64,000 nucleotides of DNA from NCBI RefSeq assembly GCF_026242055.1, contig NZ_JAPJDL010000012.1:99064-163063 (forward strand). The letters are read 5' to 3'. The translations under genes were made by a program, and so were the position numbers. This stretch comes from Lentzea sp. NEAU-D7. GTDB lineage: Bacteria > Actinomycetota > Actinomycetes > Mycobacteriales > Pseudonocardiaceae. Below, one piece after another: positions 25,278 through 33,003 of the stretch (position 1 is the stretch's first letter; each line of letters opens with the position of its first letter). The notes beneath the pieces were generated by a model. The model had not been told where the DNA came from. It made no database searches and saw only the letters and a program-made list of their open reading frames with translations.

Positions 25278-25703
25278 TCAGGGCAACTCCGCCAGCACCG
25301 AGGTGGTCAGGTCCGCCACAGCTGCCGCCACGGCGGGCGTCAGCCCGGTGCCGAAGCCGACGTCAGCCACTTCCACGGCGTAGATCACCAGGTGCTCCGG
25401 CCTGCGGTCGAGCGCCTCGGCGAGTTCCACGGCCTCGGGCACCCCGAGTCCGTGCGAGCTCGCCGCGGGGATGGTGTGCGGCAACGTGGTTCGATGCCAG
25501 CGACCTGGAACCGCAGGTGTGCAGCGCACGGCATCCACGATCACGACGACGTCGGCACCGTCCCACGCCTCCATCAGCCGGACCGGGTCGCCGTCGCTGA
25601 TCTCCGCGTGGACACCGGAGGCGGCTACCGCGCGGGCGACGGCCGGGCCGACTCCGTCGTCGCGCCGGAACTCGTTGCCGACTCCGATCACCACGGCGCT
25701 CAC
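25278..25703 (-). CDS. [NiFe]-hydrogenase maturation endopeptidase
   Basis: 141 residues of the HyaD/HycI/HoxW family: VIGVGNEFRRDDGVGPAVA opening with the nickel-probing Glu in GNEFRRDDG, IVDAVRC with the metal-binding Asp, and SSHGLGVPEAVELA with the conserved His. It removes the C-terminal tail of the large subunit after nickel insertion. The GTG start overlaps the large-subunit stop (GTGA). Last gene of the hydrogenase operon. Confidence 0.9.
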   Translation of the reverse strand: MSAVVIGVGNEFRRDDGVGPAVARAVAASGVHAEISDGDPVRLMEAWDGADVVVIVDAVRCTPAVPGRWHRTTLPHTIPAASSHGLGVPEAVELAEALDRRPEHLVIYAVEVADVGFGTGLTPAVAAAVADLTTSVLAELP

Positions 25704-26995
25704 AGCCGCTCCCGGTTGAAGTCGAGGAAGTGAGCGGAACAGGAGATGCACGGGTCGTAGTTGCGGATCGTCTGCTCGCACAACGACTGCAGCGCGTGGT
25801 CGTCCAGGTGCTGGTGCGACCGGACCACGGACGTCACGTCGGTCTCGATCGCCGACTGGTTCTGCGACGTGGGCGGCACGATGTCCGCGTCGAGGATCCG
25901 GCCGGCCGCGTCGAGCCCGTAGCGGTGGTAGAGCAGGCCCCGCGGTGCCTCCGTCACGCCGTGCCCGATCCCGGCACGCGGCACCACCTCGATGCTGGGC
26001 TGGTCCGGGCGTTCGTACGACTCGATGATCCGCAACGCCTCCTCGACGGCGTACACGATCTCGACGGCTCGCACGACGATGCTGCGGAACGGGTTGCGGC
26101 ACACCGGCCCGAGACCTGCCGCGGTCGCGGCCTCGCGGGCGGCGGGGGAGAGGCGATCGGAATTGAGGCTGTACCGGGCGAGCGGGCCGACCAGGAACAA
26201 CCGGTCGTCCAGCCGCGCGTGCAGTGCCGTGGAATGCGGAACCTGGTGCTCCACCACGTGATCCCCGAACTCGGCCACGGGGAAGTCCAGTCCGGTGCTG
26301 ACGTGCGGTGTGCCGCCGTCGAGCGGATAGCCGTCGTCCTCGCGCAGCGCCATGAGATCGTGAGGTACATCGAGGTCGGGGAAGTCGAACCCGGCCACCC
26401 ATTCGACCGTGGCCAGCGCGTCGTGCAGCGCCTGCCTCACCGTCTCGGCCAAGGGACGCAGGTCGTCCGGTGCCGGAACGCGGTAGAACCCGCCGACGCG
26501 GACGTTCACGGGGTGGATCGCGCGCCCGCCGATCACGTCCATGATCCTGTTGCCCGCCTTCTTGAGCGCCAGCCCTCGTTCGACCACGGCGCGGTGTTCC
26601 CGGGCGAGTGCGATGCCGTCCGGGAACCCCAGGAAGTCCGGAGCGTGCAGCAGGTAGATGTGCAACGCGTGGCTGGAGATCCACTCACCGCAGTACAGCA
26701 GCCGGCGCAGCGCCCGCAGCTGTCCGCTGACGTGCACCCCGCACGCGTCCTCGATCGCCAGGCAGGCGCTCATCTGGTACGCCACCGGGCAGATGCCGCA
26801 GATGCGGGCGGTGATGTCCGGTGGTTCGCGGAAGTTCCTGCCGCGCAGGAACGCCTCGAAGAACCGCGGCGGTTCGTAGATGTTCAGCTCCACGCGGTCG
26901 ACCTCGCCGCCGACGGTGCGCACGTGCAGTGCGCCCTCGCCTTCGACCCGTGCGAGTCCGGCCACCTGCAACGTGCGGTTCGGGCGATGGGTCAT
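25700..26995 (-). CDS. [NiFe]-hydrogenase large subunit, group 3b type (alpha)
   Basis: 431 residues. The four nickel-ligand cysteines are present: Cys66 and Cys69 (RICGICP) and Cys416 and Cys419 (DPCISCSAH). The tail after His422 is nine residues long and should be cut by the downstream protease. Heterolytically cleaves or forms H2 in the cytosol. Group 3b enzymes couple this to NAD(P)H and some reduce polysulfide. ATG start overlaps the small-subunit stop (ATGA). Subgroup 3b is inferred from the beta/gamma/delta/alpha gene set. Confidence 0.93.
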   Translation of the reverse strand: MTHRPNRTLQVAGLARVEGEGALHVRTVGGEVDRVELNIYEPPRFFEAFLRGRNFREPPDITARICGICPVAYQMSACLAIEDACGVHVSGQLRALRRLLYCGEWISSHALHIYLLHAPDFLGFPDGIALAREHRAVVERGLALKKAGNRIMDVIGGRAIHPVNVRVGGFYRVPAPDDLRPLAETVRQALHDALATVEWVAGFDFPDLDVPHDLMALREDDGYPLDGGTPHVSTGLDFPVAEFGDHVVEHQVPHSTALHARLDDRLFLVGPLARYSLNSDRLSPAAREAATAAGLGPVCRNPFRSIVVRAVEIVYAVEEALRIIESYERPDQPSIEVVPRAGIGHGVTEAPRGLLYHRYGLDAAGRILDADIVPPTSQNQSAIETDVTSVVRSHQHLDDHALQSLCEQTIRNYDPCISCSAHFLDFNRERL

Positions 26996-27744
26996 GACCA
27001 CTCCGCGTTCGCGTTGAAGGTGCGGAACACCAGATGCAGCTCGTCGTCGCCCATGCCGCTGCGCCGCAGCAGCGGTACGAGGGCGGGCACGTTCGGCTGG
27101 TTCATCGGACCGAAGCAGCCGTAGCAGCCCCTGTTGACCGCCGGGCACAACGCGCCGCACCCGGCGTGCGTCACCGGCCCGAGGCACGGTGTGCCGTGCG
27201 CGACCATCACGCAGGTGAGCCCGCGGCGCTTGCAGTCGGTGCAGACGCTGGTGTCCGGGAGGTCGGGCTTTCGCCCCGCGAGCAACGCCGTCAGCACCTC
27301 CAGCAACTGCCCCTTGTCGATGGGACACCCGCGCAGTTCGTGGTCCACGGTGACATGCGCGGAGATGGGGGTCGACGTGCCCAGCGCGGCGATGTGGTCG
27401 GGCCGGGCGTAGACGATCGAGCGGAACTCGTCGACGTCGGCGAAGTTCCGCAACGCCTGGATGCCGCCCGAGGTCGCGCACGCGCCCACGACGACCAGCA
27501 CCGCCGACTGCTCGCGGATCCAGCGGATCCTTTCGGCCTCCTCCGGCGTGGTCACCGATCCCTCGACGATCGAGATGTCGTACGGACCCGGCTCGCTGAC
27601 GCTCGTGACCTCCAGGAAGTGCGCGATCCGGACCTGCTCGGTCAACGGCAGCAGCTCGTCCTCGCAGTCCAGCAACGTGAGCTGACAGCCGTCGCACGAG
27701 GTGAACTTCCACACGGCGACCGAGGTTCTGCTTGGAGTGGGCAT
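26992..27744 (-). CDS. [NiFe]-hydrogenase small subunit (delta)
   Basis: 250 residues. SCDGCQLTLLDCE (Cys17, Cys20) and VVGACATSGG give the proximal iron-sulfur cluster ligands. A Cys-rich C-terminus (CTDCKRRG, CLGPVTHAGCGALCP, CYGCFGP) supplies two more clusters. It wires electrons from the nickel site towards the beta and gamma subunits. No Tat leader, so the enzyme is cytoplasmic. Overlaps both neighbours by one to four bases. Confidence 0.93.
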   Translation of the reverse strand: MPTPSRTSVAVWKFTSCDGCQLTLLDCEDELLPLTEQVRIAHFLEVTSVSEPGPYDISIVEGSVTTPEEAERIRWIREQSAVLVVVGACATSGGIQALRNFADVDEFRSIVYARPDHIAALGTSTPISAHVTVDHELRGCPIDKGQLLEVLTALLAGRKPDLPDTSVCTDCKRRGLTCVMVAHGTPCLGPVTHAGCGALCPAVNRGCYGCFGPMNQPNVPALVPLLRRSGMGDDELHLVFRTFNANAEWS

Positions 27745-28526
27745 CAGAGCTCCCTCGTGAGCAACAGCGGTTCCGCGACCGGGTAACCGACGACCGGCCC
27801 CGAACGGCACAGCAGCAACGGCCCGAGCTGGCAGTGACCGCAGAGACCGATGCCGCACTGCATGTTGCGTTCCAGCGACACCTGGATCCGCTCGGCCGGC
27901 ACACCCCGGCCGAGCAAGGTCCTGGCGCAGAAGCGCATCATCGGTTCGGGACCGCACAGCAGCGCCGTGGTGCGGTCCGGGTCGAGCGGTATGGACGCGA
28001 GTGGTTCGGTGACGAAGCCGATGCGCCCGTTCCAGTCGTGGTCGCCGTGGTCGACGGTGAGCACGGTGTCCACACCGGACAGATGGCTGAGTTCGGCCGT
28101 GTACAACAGGTCCTGCGGAGTCCGGGCGCCCGCGATGAACACGGTGCGCTTGCTCGGGTGGGCGAGCACCGGCCGCAGCGGGGCGAGTCCGATGCCGCCC
28201 GCGACCACGAGGAGGTCCTCGACGTCGTCGAGCCGCCACGCCGTGCCGAACGGGCCGCGCACCCCGATCACGGTGCCGGGCGCGGCGTCGTGCAGCGCAC
28301 GGCTGACCGCGCCGACGGAACGAACCGTGTGGACGAGCGTGCCGTCACCGGGGATCGCGCTGACCGAGATCGGCACCTCGCCGACGCCGTGCGCGTAGAG
28401 CATCGCGAACTGGCCGGGCCGGAACGCGGGCAACGACTCGGCGACCGGCCGCAGCGCCAGAGTCGCCGAGTCGTGCGTCTCGACGGTGCGCGTCGCCACC
28501 CGGTACGGCGTCGGCACCCAGGTCAT
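27744..28526 (-). CDS. Hydrogenase diaphorase subunit, FAD/NAD(P) reductase (gamma)
   Basis: 260 residues of the ferredoxin-reductase fold. Flavin-binding FRPGQFAMLY region, NAD(P)-binding GGIGLAPLRPVL near residue 110, CGPEPMM near 205, and a C-terminal [2Fe-2S] site CGIGLCGHCQLGPLLLC as in dihydroorotate dehydrogenase PyrK and sulfhydrogenase gamma. It exchanges electrons with NAD(P)H. ATG 28526 overlaps the upstream stop. Confidence 0.92.
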   Translation of the reverse strand: MTWVPTPYRVATRTVETHDSATLALRPVAESLPAFRPGQFAMLYAHGVGEVPISVSAIPGDGTLVHTVRSVGAVSRALHDAAPGTVIGVRGPFGTAWRLDDVEDLLVVAGGIGLAPLRPVLAHPSKRTVFIAGARTPQDLLYTAELSHLSGVDTVLTVDHGDHDWNGRIGFVTEPLASIPLDPDRTTALLCGPEPMMRFCARTLLGRGVPAERIQVSLERNMQCGIGLCGHCQLGPLLLCRSGPVVGYPVAEPLLLTREL

Positions 28527-28984
28527 GAGGGATTCCGGTAGAGGTCGAGCAGCCGGATCCGGGTCGCCTGCAACCGGTTCAGCAGCGCTTCGAGCAGAAC
28601 GAGGGACAGCTGGTAGCCCAGGGCCGGGTCCTCGCCCGCCAGTTGCCGCAACGCCGCGGTGTCCACCACCACCGCCCGCGTCGGCGACACCACCGTCGCG
28701 CCGAAGTGCCACCGGTACGGCGGCACGAGCCACGACCAGCCCAGCAGCTCGCCCGGCCCGATGCTCTGCACCGCGACCCGGCCGCGCTGGGGCACGACCG
28801 TGTCGACCGTGACGCATCCGGTCTGCACGACCCAGCACTGGTCGGCGAGCCCGCCCTCGTCGAACAGCCGGGTGCCGGCCTCGTAGGTCTCGATCCGGCT
28901 GACTCCCGCGACCGCCGCGCGCTGGGTGTGGGACAGGTTCGTGAACAGTGGAAGCGTGTCCAGGCCGGTCATTGGGGTGGTCAT
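28523..28984 (-). CDS. Cyclic-nucleotide-binding (Crp-like) domain protein without HTH
   Basis: 153 residues: one cNMP-binding beta-roll (LFTNLSHTQRAAVAG, EAGTRLFDEGGLADQCWVVQ, GPGELLGWSWL) and a C-helix, but no DNA-binding domain. The phosphate-binding cassette is altered (GELLGWS in place of GExxG-x-R-A), so nucleotide binding is uncertain. Embedded between hydrogenase beta and gamma with four-base overlaps on both sides, so it is made in step with the enzyme and may regulate or assemble it. Similar insertions occur in other actinobacterial 3b operons, to my recollection. Confidence 0.85.
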   Translation of the reverse strand: MTTPMTGLDTLPLFTNLSHTQRAAVAGVSRIETYEAGTRLFDEGGLADQCWVVQTGCVTVDTVVPQRGRVAVQSIGPGELLGWSWLVPPYRWHFGATVVSPTRAVVVDTAALRQLAGEDPALGYQLSLVLLEALLNRLQATRIRLLDLYRNPS

Positions 28985-30054
28985 CGTCGCTCACCGCCGT
29001 GTTCCGTCGTTTGGCTGAGTGCTGCTGCTTCTTCGGTGATGTCGATCCCCGCCGGGCACCAGGCGATGCACCGTCCACAACCGACACATCCCGACGTGCC
29101 GAACTGGTCGTGCCAGGTGCCGAGCTTGTGCGTCATCCACTGCCGGTACCGCGCGGCACCGGACGTGCGGACCGCACCGCCGTGCAGGTGGGAGAAGTCG
29201 ATCTCGAAGCACGACGCCCACCGCTCCGCGCGCTCCGCGTTCCCGTCGAGGTCGGTGGTGTCCTCGACCGAGACGCAGAAGCACGTCGGGCAGACCATCG
29301 TGCAGTTGCCGCAGGTGAGGCACCGCTGCGCGACGGCCTCCCAGTGCGCGGAGTCCCGGTTGGCGGCGAGCAGGTCGCGCAGGTCGACCTCGGGCAATGC
29401 GCGGCCCATGCGGCGCGCGGCGGTCGCGACGTCCTGCTCGGCCAGGGCGACGTCCTGCTTCGTGGCCACGCGACCGGGCAGGCGGTCGAGGACTGCGGCC
29501 CCTGCCTCGGTGCCGGGCGTGGCGAGGAAACGGTGCCCGTCGGCGTCGAGGCGTTCCGTCAGCGCGATGTCGTAACCGTCTCCTGCTCCGGGGCCGCAGC
29601 CCATCGACGTGCAGAAGCACACCTCACCGGGCTCCGTGCACTGGGCGGCGACGACGAACGGGAGCTTGCTGGCGACGATCTGGCGGAGCTTCGCGATGGC
29701 GGCGAGGTCGCAGGGCCGCACGCCGAGGAACGCGTAGTCCGGCGTGTCGTCCCGCGCTGCGTGGAATCCGGTGCTGTCGCTGGAGACGAGCGTGCGGCGC
29801 GGCGGGTGCAGGAACCGCTTCCACGACTGCGGGCCCGCCGAGTGGCCGAAGACCGCCGCGTCCTCCCGTTCGCGCACCCGGTAGTGGCCGGGGCCGGTCT
29901 CGACGCCCCATCCGCTCGGCAGGTCCGCCGCGGAGCTCAGCTCGGCGAGGGTGATCGCGTCGTCCCGCAGGACCGGGCCGATGACCACGTGGCCCTCCTC
30001 CCGCAGCACGCCGACGAGGGCGTCGAGGCCGTCGAGGCCGAGCACGACGTTCAT
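28981..30054 (-). CDS. Hydrogenase iron-sulfur subunit, sulfhydrogenase-like (beta)
   Basis: 357 residues. A large N-terminal domain with CDLAAIAKL and CFCTSMGCGPGAGDGYD, then two [4Fe-4S] motifs: CLTCGNCTMVCPTCFC from Cys245 and CVGCGRCIAWCPAG from Cys323. Matches the beta subunit of Pyrococcus sulfhydrogenase I and other group 3b enzymes, proposed site of sulfur reduction. First gene of a six-gene, fully overlapping operon. ATG start at 30054. Confidence 0.9.
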   Translation of the reverse strand: MNVVLGLDGLDALVGVLREEGHVVIGPVLRDDAITLAELSSAADLPSGWGVETGPGHYRVREREDAAVFGHSAGPQSWKRFLHPPRRTLVSSDSTGFHAARDDTPDYAFLGVRPCDLAAIAKLRQIVASKLPFVVAAQCTEPGEVCFCTSMGCGPGAGDGYDIALTERLDADGHRFLATPGTEAGAAVLDRLPGRVATKQDVALAEQDVATAARRMGRALPEVDLRDLLAANRDSAHWEAVAQRCLTCGNCTMVCPTCFCVSVEDTTDLDGNAERAERWASCFEIDFSHLHGGAVRTSGAARYRQWMTHKLGTWHDQFGTSGCVGCGRCIAWCPAGIDITEEAAALSQTTEHGGERR

Positions 30055-30209
30055 TTCCGCCACCTCCTGGGTCTTCTCCCATGGTCGCGAGGTGCCCGGC
30101 ACGCCCCCAGTGACGAAGTACCCGTGCGGTGGAGCGCTTCCGTCTCTGTCCGGCGGGGAGCCCCGGTGGTGAGCTGGAGTTGCCGCAAGGCGACAGGAAA
30201 GGAGACGAC

Positions 30210-30620
30210 ATGAGTTCGCTGGCTCGCCGTCAGGCAAGTTCCCTCCTGCCCGATCTCTGGGAGATGTTCGACGCGACCTGGCCGTTCGGCACCCGGCACC
30301 CGATGCACATCGAGGACTTCGTCGAGGAGGGCTCCTACGTGCTGCGCGCGGAGCTGCCCGGCCTGGACGCCACGAAGGACATCGACGTGAGCGCGACGGA
30401 CGGCACTCTCACGGTCACCGCCAAGAGGGAGGAGACGAAGAAGGAACAGCAGCGCTCCGAGTTCCGCTACGGCTCGTTCACCCGCACCGTGACGCTGCCC
30501 TCGGGCGCGGACACCTCGAAGATCTCCGCGGAGTACAAGAAGGGCATCCTCGAGGTCCGCGTGCCGATCGCCGCGCCGCCGGAGGAGCGCAAGATCCAGA
30601 TCGACGTCCAGGAGGACTGA
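30210..30620 (+). CDS. Hsp20/alpha-crystallin small heat-shock protein
   Basis: 136 residues from ATG 30210 (AAAGGAG six bases upstream). Central alpha-crystallin domain (YVLRAELPGLDATKDIDVSA, then GSFTRTVTLP, GADTSKISAEYKKGILEV) and a short C-terminal tail. An ATP-independent holdase. Divergent from the hydrogenase operon; in mycobacteria the related HspX is a hypoxia-induced partner of such genes. An upstream GTG at 30129 would add a tail with no homology and is not used. Confidence 0.92.
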   Translation: MSSLARRQASSLLPDLWEMFDATWPFGTRHPMHIEDFVEEGSYVLRAELPGLDATKDIDVSATDGTLTVTAKREETKKEQQRSEFRYGSFTRTVTLPSGADTSKISAEYKKGILEVRVPIAAPPEERKIQIDVQED

Positions 30621-30631
30621 CCTCTCCACCA

Positions 30632-30659
30632 CTGCCCCGGATCAGCAGATCCGGGGCAG
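30632..30659. terminator. Bidirectional terminator between hsp20 and hypE
   Basis: CTGCCCCGGAT, loop CAGCAG, ATCCGGGGCAG: a perfect 11-bp stem. It overlaps the hypE stop codon (30642-30644), so it serves both convergent operons. Confidence 0.8.
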
Positions 30660-31667
30660 CTGCTCGCCGACCAGCACGTCGACGACGCGTGACGAGCCGA
30701 CCAGGGTGTGCGCGAGGACGCGGCCGGGCATGCCGTGCGTCACCTCGCCGATGATCGTGGTCTCCGCGCCCTCCGGCAGCGCGCGCATCGCCTTGACCAC
30801 CGCGTCGACAGATGCCGGAGCCACGAACGCCACCAGGCAGCCCTCGTTGGCGACGTGCAGCGGGTCCAGGCCGAGCAGGTCGCACGCGGCGGCGACCGGG
30901 ACCGGCACCGGCACGGCCGACTCGACGATCTCCACGCACACCCCGGACGCCGTGGCGATCTCGTTGAGCGATCCGGCGAGCCCTCCACGCGTGGGATCGC
31001 GCAACGCGTGCACGTCCGCGCCGCCGGCGGCGATCATCGCGGCCACCAGCTCGTGCAGCGGCTGACTGTCCGAGAGGACGTCGGCCTCGAAACCGAGTCC
31101 CTCGCGGGCACTGAGGATCGAGATGCCGTGCCCGCCGATCGCTCCCGACAGGAGGACGACGTCGCCCCGCACGGCGCTCGCCGCGGACGGCCAGGCGTCG
31201 CGCAGCCGCACCCCGACGCCTGTCGTGGTGATGTAGAGGCCGTCGGCGGCGCCGCGTCCCACCACCTTCGTGTCACCGGTGACGATCGGGACGCCTGCCG
31301 CGCGGGCGGCGGCCGCCGCGGAGTGCGTGATGTCGCGCAACTCCGAGATCGGCAGGCCCTCCTCGATGATGTACGCGAGGCTGAGCGCGATCGGGCGGGC
31401 GCCGCGCATGGCGAGGTCGTTCACGGTGCCGTGCACGGCGAGCGAGCCGATGTCGCCGCCGGGGAAGAACCGCGGCGTCACGACGTAGCTGTCGGTGCTG
31501 AACACCTGGTCCAGCCCGATCAGAGCGGCGTCCTCCAGCGGGCCGGTGAGGCCGAGTTCGGGGCTGATGACCTCGGCGATCAGCTCGGCCATCAGCTGTC
31601 CGCCGGAACCGTGGCCGAGCAGGACGCGTTCGGTCTCCACGCGGGGGACAGGGCACGAGAGTGTCAT
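30642..31667 (-). CDS. hypE: Hydrogenase maturation protein HypE
   Basis: 341 residues. AIR-synthase fold with LLGHGSGGQLM, DSYVVTPRFFPGGDIG and IVTGDTKVVG. It ends PRIC with the C-terminal Cys that receives the carbamoyl group from HypF and dehydrates it to thiocyanate, the source of the CN ligands. Overlaps hypD by four bases; last gene of hypFCDE. Confidence 0.95.
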   Translation of the reverse strand: MTLSCPVPRVETERVLLGHGSGGQLMAELIAEVISPELGLTGPLEDAALIGLDQVFSTDSYVVTPRFFPGGDIGSLAVHGTVNDLAMRGARPIALSLAYIIEEGLPISELRDITHSAAAAARAAGVPIVTGDTKVVGRGAADGLYITTTGVGVRLRDAWPSAASAVRGDVVLLSGAIGGHGISILSAREGLGFEADVLSDSQPLHELVAAMIAAGGADVHALRDPTRGGLAGSLNEIATASGVCVEIVESAVPVPVPVAAACDLLGLDPLHVANEGCLVAFVAPASVDAVVKAMRALPEGAETTIIGEVTHGMPGRVLAHTLVGSSRVVDVLVGEQLPRIC

Positions 31668-32761
31668 CGGTGCTCCAGGGTTCGGCCGGCGTTGAAGAAC
31701 GCCGCACAGGTGCCCTCGCTGGACACCATCGGTGCGCCCAGCGGCGTTCTGGGGGTGCAGGTGCGCCCGTAGGCGGCGCAGTCGGTCGGCACGCGGGTGC
31801 CGCGCAGGATGTCGCCCGCTATGCAGTCGGGCGACTCTCGGGTCACGAGGTCACCGACGGCGAACCGGTGTTCCGCGTCATACCGGGAGAACTCGGGGCG
31901 CAGCGCGAGGCCGCTGCGCGGGATCGGGCCGATGCCGCGCCACGTCCGGTCGGTGACCTGGAAGACGCGTCGCACGGCGTCCTGCGCGGCGGTGTTGCCG
32001 GACCGGCGCACCGCGCGGGCGTACTGGTTCTCGACCTCGGTGCGGCCCTCTTCGAGCTGCCGCACGGCCATCAGGATCCCCTCGAGCAGGTCCAGCGGCT
32101 CGAACCCGGTCACGACGATCGGCACGCCGTACTTGCGCGCGATCGGCTCGTACTCGGTCCAGCCCATGACCGCGCAGACGTGGCCGGCCGCGAGGAACGC
32201 CTGGACTTGAGTGTCCGGCTCGTCCATCAGCGCCGTGATGGCGGGCGGCACCAGCACATGGCTCACCAGCGCGCTGAAGTTCGCCACCCCCGTCGACGCG
32301 GCGTGCAGCACCGCCATCGCGTTGGCGGGAGCGGTCGTCTCGAACCCGACCGCCAGGAACACGACCTCCTGGTCCGGGTTCTCCCGGGCGATGCGGACGG
32401 CGTCGAGCGGCGTGTAGACGACCCGCACGTCCGCGCCGCGGGCCTTGAGCGCGAGCAGGTCGTCCGACGTGCCGGGCACGCGCAGCATGTCGCCGTAGCT
32501 GGTCAGGACGACGTCCGGCCGGGCGGCGATCGCGAGGGCCCGGTCGATGGTCTCCAGCGGTGTCACGCAGACGGGGCAGCCAGGGCCGTGGATCATCCGG
32601 ACGCCGGCGGGCAGCAGCTCGTCGATGCCCTGCCGCACGATCGTGTGCGTCTGGCCGCCGCAGACCTCCATGATCGTCCACGGCGCCGTGGCCGTGGACC
32701 GCAACTCGGCGAGCAGGCGCCGGGCCAGCACGGGATCTCGGTACTCCTGCAGGTACTTCAC
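31664..32761 (-). CDS. hypD: Hydrogenase maturation protein HypD
   Basis: 365 residues. Conserved HypD cysteines in EVCGGQTHTI, GPGCPVCVTP, and a late cluster region CAAYGRTCTPRTPLGAPMVS carrying the [4Fe-4S] cluster. With HypC it is the scaffold on which Fe(CN)2CO is built. GTG start overlaps the hypC stop. Confidence 0.95.
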   Translation of the reverse strand: MKYLQEYRDPVLARRLLAELRSTATAPWTIMEVCGGQTHTIVRQGIDELLPAGVRMIHGPGCPVCVTPLETIDRALAIAARPDVVLTSYGDMLRVPGTSDDLLALKARGADVRVVYTPLDAVRIARENPDQEVVFLAVGFETTAPANAMAVLHAASTGVANFSALVSHVLVPPAITALMDEPDTQVQAFLAAGHVCAVMGWTEYEPIARKYGVPIVVTGFEPLDLLEGILMAVRQLEEGRTEVENQYARAVRRSGNTAAQDAVRRVFQVTDRTWRGIGPIPRSGLALRPEFSRYDAEHRFAVGDLVTRESPDCIAGDILRGTRVPTDCAAYGRTCTPRTPLGAPMVSSEGTCAAFFNAGRTLEHR

Positions 32762-33003
32762 GCTCCCAGCTCCGTCTCGATCGCGTCCGGCATCGAGCGC
32801 AGCACGGCGAGCGTCTTGGCCGCCTCCTCCTCGTCGACCAGGGTGATCGCGAACCCGACGTGCACGATCACGTAGTCGCCGACCTCGGCCTCCGGTGTGT
32901 AGGCGAGGCACACCGGCCGGCGCAGCCCGTCGAAGTCGACGGTCCCCGACCGGGGCTCTGCGTCGTCCAGCGTCACGATCCGTCCAGGAATCCCCAGGCA
33001 CAT
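32758..33003 (-). CDS. hypC: Hydrogenase maturation chaperone HypC
   Basis: 81 residues starting MCLGIPGRI with the essential N-terminal Cys2 that binds iron, then VGDYVIVHVGFAIT, both diagnostic. Chaperone between HypD and the large subunit. Overlaps hypF by one base and hypD by four. Confidence 0.96.
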   Translation of the reverse strand: MCLGIPGRIVTLDDAEPRSGTVDFDGLRRPVCLAYTPEAEVGDYVIVHVGFAITLVDEEEAAKTLAVLRSMPDAIETELGA

